A DNA stretch of 9,269 nucleotides, taken from the NCBI GenBank assembly GCA_002338885.1, contig DDJI01000037.1, positions 16,275-25,543 of the forward strand, given 5' to 3'. Shown one piece after another: positions 6,295 to 9,269 of this stretch. The notes below the pieces were generated by a model. The model saw only the letters and a program-made list of their open reading frames with translations. It made no database searches and was not told where the DNA came from. Position 1 is the first letter of the stretch. Each line of letters starts with the position of its first letter. This DNA comes from Ruminococcus sp. UBA1828. Lineage in GTDB: Bacteria > Bacillota > Clostridia > Oscillospirales > Ruminococcaceae. Made by a program: the position numbers and the translations under genes.

Positions 6295-6508
6295 TCTAAA
6301 CGGACGCCGGTAATATCGGTGCGAGATGATATGTTCCGCCGTCCGAGTGATGTTTGCGCTATAAAGACGCGGCGGGTTTATGCCGTGCATAATTTGCGTG
6401 CTGCCGGCCGTGCGCCACGCCCTCAAAGCTAAGACGGTGCAAATGAAATGCTGCCCGGCTCCCGGGCGAAAGTGTGCCTTCAGGCGTGCTATCAGTCGAA
6501 AGTGTCGT
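6295..6508. other. Structured, GC-rich noncoding gap between convergent units
   Basis: No convincing gene. The stretch holds: a 45-nt near-palindrome at 6301-6345 (CGGACGCCGG with CCGCCGTCCG, one mismatch, plus an inner ATATC/GATAT pairing); direct repeats GCCGTGC at 6382-6388 and 6407-6413; the hairpin GCCCGG-CTC-CCGGGC at 6453-6467; CACGCC at 6416-6421, complementary to GGCGTG at 6483-6488; and the direct repeat CGAAAGTGT at 6467-6475 and 6497-6505. On the asnB strand it would be an mRNA 3' region of about 220 nt before the terminator. It might be a structured small RNA or a degenerate repeat; no known RNA family was recognised. Confidence 0.5.
6301..6345. repeat. 45-nt imperfect inverted repeat
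   Basis: Outer arms 6301-6310 and 6336-6345 pair at 9 of 10 positions. An inner five-base arm, ATATC (6313-6317) with GATAT (6328-6332), continues the same stem after a small internal loop. No T-run follows on either strand, so it is not an obvious terminator. Confidence 0.55.
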
Positions 6509-8089
6509 TTACACTCCGCTTTCGCCGTAATTAGAAAGCACTCTTGCGGAAGGGTCGTTTACGTCGCAGCCCTTCCAGCTCTTATTCGGCATCCAGAAAT
6601 CTACTATCATCTGAGACTGAGAGGGGTAATACTTCTCAAATATCTCCCGATACAAAAGCGATTCCTTTGTAAACGGCATGCAATGGGTATACTTTGTGCG
6701 CTTTTTCTCATACTCTTCATCGGTATAAAGGGTCTCGGCGTACTCCTTTAGATAATCGACCATGGAATGTCCCACGGCATCCGAAAACGCCGCCTTTTCA
6801 CGCCAGAGTATATCCTTAGGCAGGTAGTCCCCTTCAAAAGCGTGTCTTAAAAGGTACTTGCCCTTATTGTAGACGTTAATCTTTTTCTCCGGATCAACTG
6901 CCATGACGTATTTAACAAAATCTATGTCTCCGAACGGAACCCTTGCCTCAAGCGAGTTTACCGATATGCATCTGTCGGCGCGCAAAACGTCATACATGTT
7001 CAACTCTCTTATGCGCTTTTGCGATTCCTCCTGAAACGCCTCGGCGTCAGGTGCGAAATCGGTGTACTTATATCCGAAAAGCTCATCGGATATTTCTCCC
7101 GTGAGGAGCACGCGGATGTCGGTGTTTTCATGTATCCACTTGCACAAAAGATACATTCCCATGCTCGCGCGTATGGTTGTTATATCAAACGTGCCGAGGA
7201 TTTTTATAACCTGCTCAAGCGACGACAGAACGTCGTCCTTGGTCATTATGACTTCAGTGTGGTCGCTGCCTATGTAGTCCGCAACTTCTTTTGCGTACTT
7301 GAGGTCTATGGCGTCCCCGCTCATGCCTATTGCGAAGGTGCGTATAGGCTTATCGGACTCCCTTTGTGCTATTGCACACACGAGGGATGAATCAAGGCCG
7401 CCGGAAAGCAAAAAGCCAACCTTTGCGTCCGCAACCAATCTCTTTTCAACGCCCTTTACAAGCTTTTCACGGATGTTTTTGCACACCGTTTCGAGGTCGT
7501 CATGTATAACGCTTTTCACCTCGGACAGGTCGCAGTATTTTACGAACTTTCCGCCCTTATAGTAGTGTCCGGGCGGGAAGGGCATGATTTTATCCACAAG
7601 CCCCTCAAGGTTTTTCGGCTCGCTTGCCATTATCATCGCGCCTTTTTCGTCGCAGCCGTAGTAAAGCGGGCGTATGCCTATCGGATCGCGGGCGGCTATG
7701 AATTCGCCGTTTTCGGCGTCGAATATTATCAATGCAAACTCGGCGTCGAGCTGCTCAAACATCTTTTCGCCGTATTCTTTGTACATCGGCAGCAAAACCT
7801 CACAGTCGGAGCCGGTTGAAAACTCATAGCCCTCCGCGCGCATTTTGCTCTCAAGCTCTTTAAAGTTATATATTTCCCCGTTGCACACGAGGCAGCTTTT
7901 ATCCCTTTCAAACGGCTGCATGCCCTTAGGCGTCAAATCCATTATTGCGAGCCTGTGAAATCCGAGCAGTCCACAGCCTGTGTCAACAATTCTCGAATCG
8001 TCGGGACCTCTTGATACAGTCCTCTCAAAGCCCTTCTTGAAGAGGGCAAGGTCGGCGCCGCTCTTCAGATATCCCATTATAGAACACAT
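6509..8089 (-). CDS. asnB: Asparagine synthetase B (glutamine-hydrolysing)
   Basis: 526 residues, close to E. coli AsnB in length. It makes asparagine from aspartate, ATP and glutamine-derived ammonia in the cytoplasm. The true start is the ATG at 8087-8089, giving MCSIMGYL: after Met removal, Cys2 is the amidotransferase nucleophile, and GGAGAT sits just upstream. A longer frame reaching 8149 would bury this cysteine and is rejected. The glutaminase domain spans about 2-190, with SRGPDD (26-31), HRLAIMD (45-51), NGEIYN (70-75), TGSDCE (92-97) and ARDPIGIRPLYY. The synthetase domain spans about 205-500, with the pyrophosphate loop SGGLDSS (229-235), TGEISDELFGY (330-340), and SLEARVPFGD (379-388). 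Residues 430-435 (REKAAF) match the conserved lysine region. It lies 79 nt after the Amt/P-II gene on the same strand, which suggests joint expression for nitrogen assimilation. Confidence 0.95.
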   Translation of the reverse strand: MCSIMGYLKSGADLALFKKGFERTVSRGPDDSRIVDTGCGLLGFHRLAIMDLTPKGMQPFERDKSCLVCNGEIYNFKELESKMRAEGYEFSTGSDCEVLLPMYKEYGEKMFEQLDAEFALIIFDAENGEFIAARDPIGIRPLYYGCDEKGAMIMASEPKNLEGLVDKIMPFPPGHYYKGGKFVKYCDLSEVKSVIHDDLETVCKNIREKLVKGVEKRLVADAKVGFLLSGGLDSSLVCAIAQRESDKPIRTFAIGMSGDAIDLKYAKEVADYIGSDHTEVIMTKDDVLSSLEQVIKILGTFDITTIRASMGMYLLCKWIHENTDIRVLLTGEISDELFGYKYTDFAPDAEAFQEESQKRIRELNMYDVLRADRCISVNSLEARVPFGDIDFVKYVMAVDPEKKINVYNKGKYLLRHAFEGDYLPKDILWREKAAFSDAVGHSMVDYLKEYAETLYTDEEYEKKRTKYTHCMPFTKESLLYREIFEKYYPSQSQMIVDFWMPNKSWKGCDVNDPSARVLSNYGESGV

Positions 8090-8093
8090 ATTT

Positions 8094-8099
8094 ATCTCC
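8094..8099 (-). promoter_or_regulatory. Shine-Dalgarno site fixing the asnB start
   Basis: Reads GGAGAT on the minus strand, with GGAG 6 nt before the ATG at 8089. This places the nucleophile cysteine at position 2. Confidence 0.8.
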
Positions 8100-8109
8100 G
8101 TATCCCAAT

Positions 8110-8140
8110 CGGTGCAGGCGCCCTGAAAACGCCTGCACCG
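8110..8140 (-). promoter_or_regulatory. Perfect 11-bp intercistronic hairpin between amt and asnB
   Basis: CGGTGCAGGCG and CGCCTGCACCG pair without mismatch around a 9-nt loop (8121-8129). On the minus strand it falls 28 nt after the transporter stop and 20 nt before the asnB ATG. It is followed by ATTGGG rather than a T-run, so it is not a normal terminator. It may protect or process the mRNA or tune asnB expression. Its left flank on the minus strand (GTGCAGT) partly repeats the stem sequence. Confidence 0.6.
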
Positions 8141-8168
8141 ACTGCACATGATGTTTTTTCGGATGAGC

Positions 8169-9269
8169 TTACTCTACATCCTGAAGAGCGGCGTAGCCTT
8201 CTTCGCCGGTTCTGACCTTTACGACGTTTTCGACATCGTATACAAAGATCTTTCCGTCTCCGATATGACCGGTGTACAATACCTCCTTAGCCGTCTCTAT
8301 TACCGTTCTGACAGGTACCTTGCTCACAACGATATCGAGCTGAATCTTAGGAAGAAGCGTTGCCTCAACCTCTGCGCCGCGGTAGTACTCGGGCTTGCCC
8401 TTTTGCTGGCCGCAGCCTAAGACGTGGGTAACAGTCATTCCAGTGATTCCGAGTCCGCTCATTGCGTTCTTGAGCGCCTCAAAGCGGGACTCCTTGCAGA
8501 TGATTTCGATCTTTGTGAACTTAGGTGCGCCATCGGCATGCTCGACTACCTTCTTAACCGTCTCATGAGCTACCGAAACAGCCTCTTCTACAGTGGCAGT
8601 TGCCTCGGCGGTCGCAGGTGCGGCGACTGCAAGAGTATCAACGGCGCTGTAGTCAACGCTGTCAACGGCAGGTGCAAAGTCGGGATAAGCGCGGTTGCCG
8701 TGCTCTCCGATATCCAGTCCGGCGATTTCCTCTTCGGCGGGAACGCGTATGCCGACGGTCTTCTTAAGGACGAACCAAACGAGCATTGAAGCTGCAAACA
8801 CGAATGCTCCGACAGCAACTATGCCAAGCAGCTGTACTCCCAAGAGTCCGAATCCTCCGCCGTAGAACAGTCCGTTTTTAGTGGAGAGGGATGTAACGCC
8901 TTCCTTTGCGAAGAGTCCTACGCATATTGTTCCGAACACTCCGCAGCAAAGGTGAACTGATGTAGCGCCCACGGGGTCGTCTATGCCTATGCGGTCAAAG
9001 AACATTACGGCAAAGACAACGATTATTCCGGCGATTGCGCCTATCAGGAGCGATGCGCCTACGGTTACATATGCACAGCTTGCGGTTACTCCTACAAGAC
9101 CTGCAAGGCATCCGTTTATCGTCATGCCGAGGTCAGGCTTGCCTATGAATATCCACGCCGTTATGGTTGACGTCATTACGGCGGCAATAGCAGAGCTGTT
9201 GGTCGTCATGAGTATGTGCATTACGTCAGACGGGTTCTGGAAGCTCATTGTCGAGCCAGGGTTGAATCC
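8169..9269 (-). CDS. Ammonium transporter fused to a C-terminal P-II signalling domain (N-terminus outside window)
   Basis: 366 visible residues, numbered from the window edge; the frame is open to 9269, before the internal Met at 9248. Residues 1-195 are the second half of an Amt channel: GFNPGST at the edge, several hydrophobic helices, DDPVGATSVHLCCGVFGT with the second pore histidine His106, and the standard Amt end GLDIGEHGNRAYPDF. Where most Amt proteins stop, an Ala/Val-rich linker (about 196-249) leads to a complete P-II domain (251-366), with GITGMTV, the T-loop KGKPEYYRGAEVE and the C-terminal IGDGKIFVYD and RTGE. Ligand residues matching E. coli GlnB Gln39, Lys58, Lys90 and Arg103 are Gln289, Lys308, Lys340 and Arg353. 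The pore-plugging Arg47 is kept (Arg297), but Tyr51, the uridylylation site, is Val301. Amt imports ammonium; P-II blocks it according to ATP/ADP and 2-oxoglutarate. asnB follows downstream. Confidence 0.93.
   Translation of the reverse strand, partial: GFNPGSTMSFQNPSDVMHILMTTNSSAIAAVMTSTITAWIFIGKPDLGMTINGCLAGLVGVTASCAYVTVGASLLIGAIAGIIVVFAVMFFDRIGIDDPVGATSVHLCCGVFGTICVGLFAKEGVTSLSTKNGLFYGGGFGLLGVQLLGIVAVGAFVFAASMLVWFVLKKTVGIRVPAEEEIAGLDIGEHGNRAYPDFAPAVDSVDYSAVDTLAVAAPATAEATATVEEAVSVAHETVKKVVEHADGAPKFTKIEIICKESRFEALKNAMSGLGITGMTVTHVLGCGQQKGKPEYYRGAEVEATLLPKIQLDIVVSKVPVRTVIETAKEVLYTGHIGDGKIFVYDVENVVKVRTGEEGYAALQDVE

Noticed and set aside
6295..6508. tRNA, tmRNA, RNase P RNA or known riboswitch in the intergenic gap
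   Set aside because: No T-loop GTTCRA sequence, CCA end, cobalamin-type GCCACTG box or other recalled core motif was found.
6380..6751. Plus-strand open frame of 123 codons entering the asnB 3' end
   Set aside because: Its second half is antisense to a well-supported gene, the product is Cys/Arg-rich with no family resemblance, and there is no ribosome site.
8110..8140. ANTAR-type antiterminator or ordinary terminator at the amt/asnB gap
   Set aside because: Only one strong stem with a 9-nt loop is present, not the paired stems with six-base A-x-x-G loops, and no T-run follows on the coding strand.
8090..8149. Longer asnB start adding 20 residues before MCSIMGYL
   Set aside because: It would place the amidotransferase nucleophile cysteine internally, the added codons run through the intercistronic hairpin, and a good ribosome site stands before the ATG at 8089.
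8424..8789. Plus-strand open frame of 121 codons opposite the Amt/P-II gene
   Set aside because: It lies wholly within the conserved Amt C-terminus, linker and P-II start on the other strand, and its translation is low-complexity with no domain.
1..9269. CRISPR array, insertion sequence, phage or integrase signature
   Set aside because: No regularly spaced repeats, transposase motifs, terminal inverted repeats with target duplications or attachment sites were seen; all genes look native and housekeeping or surface related.

Overview
The window looks like chromosomal DNA from a low-to-mid GC Gram-positive bacterium of the class Clostridia, most likely an Oscillospiraceae/Ruminococcus-type gut organism. 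This is inferred from several features: a class B sortase, a SpoIID-type cell-wall protein, Gram-positive lipoproteins with short Thr-rich tails, heavy use of ATA for Ile and AGA/AGG for Arg, TTG starts behind strong Shine-Dalgarno sites, and an ammonium channel fused to a P-II protein. No phage, transposon, CRISPR or tRNA signature was seen.

Layout. Positions 1-2922 (+) form a cell-surface block: the C-terminal end of a class B sortase, a membrane-anchored SpoIID/LytB-domain protein on a long Thr/Pro-rich then acidic stalk, and a transglutaminase-like lipoprotein. Positions 2928-6292 (+) look like one transcription unit. A promoter-like element lies just after the transglutaminase stop, followed by a short-chain dehydrogenase (FabG/YmfI type), a small two-helix membrane protein, holo-ACP synthase (acpS), ADP-dependent NAD(P)H-hydrate dehydratase (nnrD) and a Thr-tailed lipoprotein. 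The unit ends in a strong hairpin that can terminate transcription in both directions. Positions 6295-6508 are noncoding, GC-rich and rich in inverted repeats, between convergent units.

Positions 6509-9269 (-) form a nitrogen-assimilation unit. It runs from an ammonium transporter whose C-terminus is fused to a complete P-II domain (its N-terminus lies beyond the window) to glutamine-hydrolysing asparagine synthetase B. A perfect 11-bp hairpin lies between the two genes.

How the genes fit together. The first block acts outside the cell on wall or surface proteins. The second combines acyl-carrier-protein activation, nicotinamide-cofactor repair and probably EF-P modification or beta-ketoacyl reduction, all housekeeping. 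The third takes up ammonium under covalently attached P-II control and stores nitrogen as asparagine. Nothing here is clearly a new defence or biosynthetic system. The most distinctive item is the Amt/P-II fusion, which keeps the pore-plugging arginine but has Val at the position of the classical uridylylated tyrosine.
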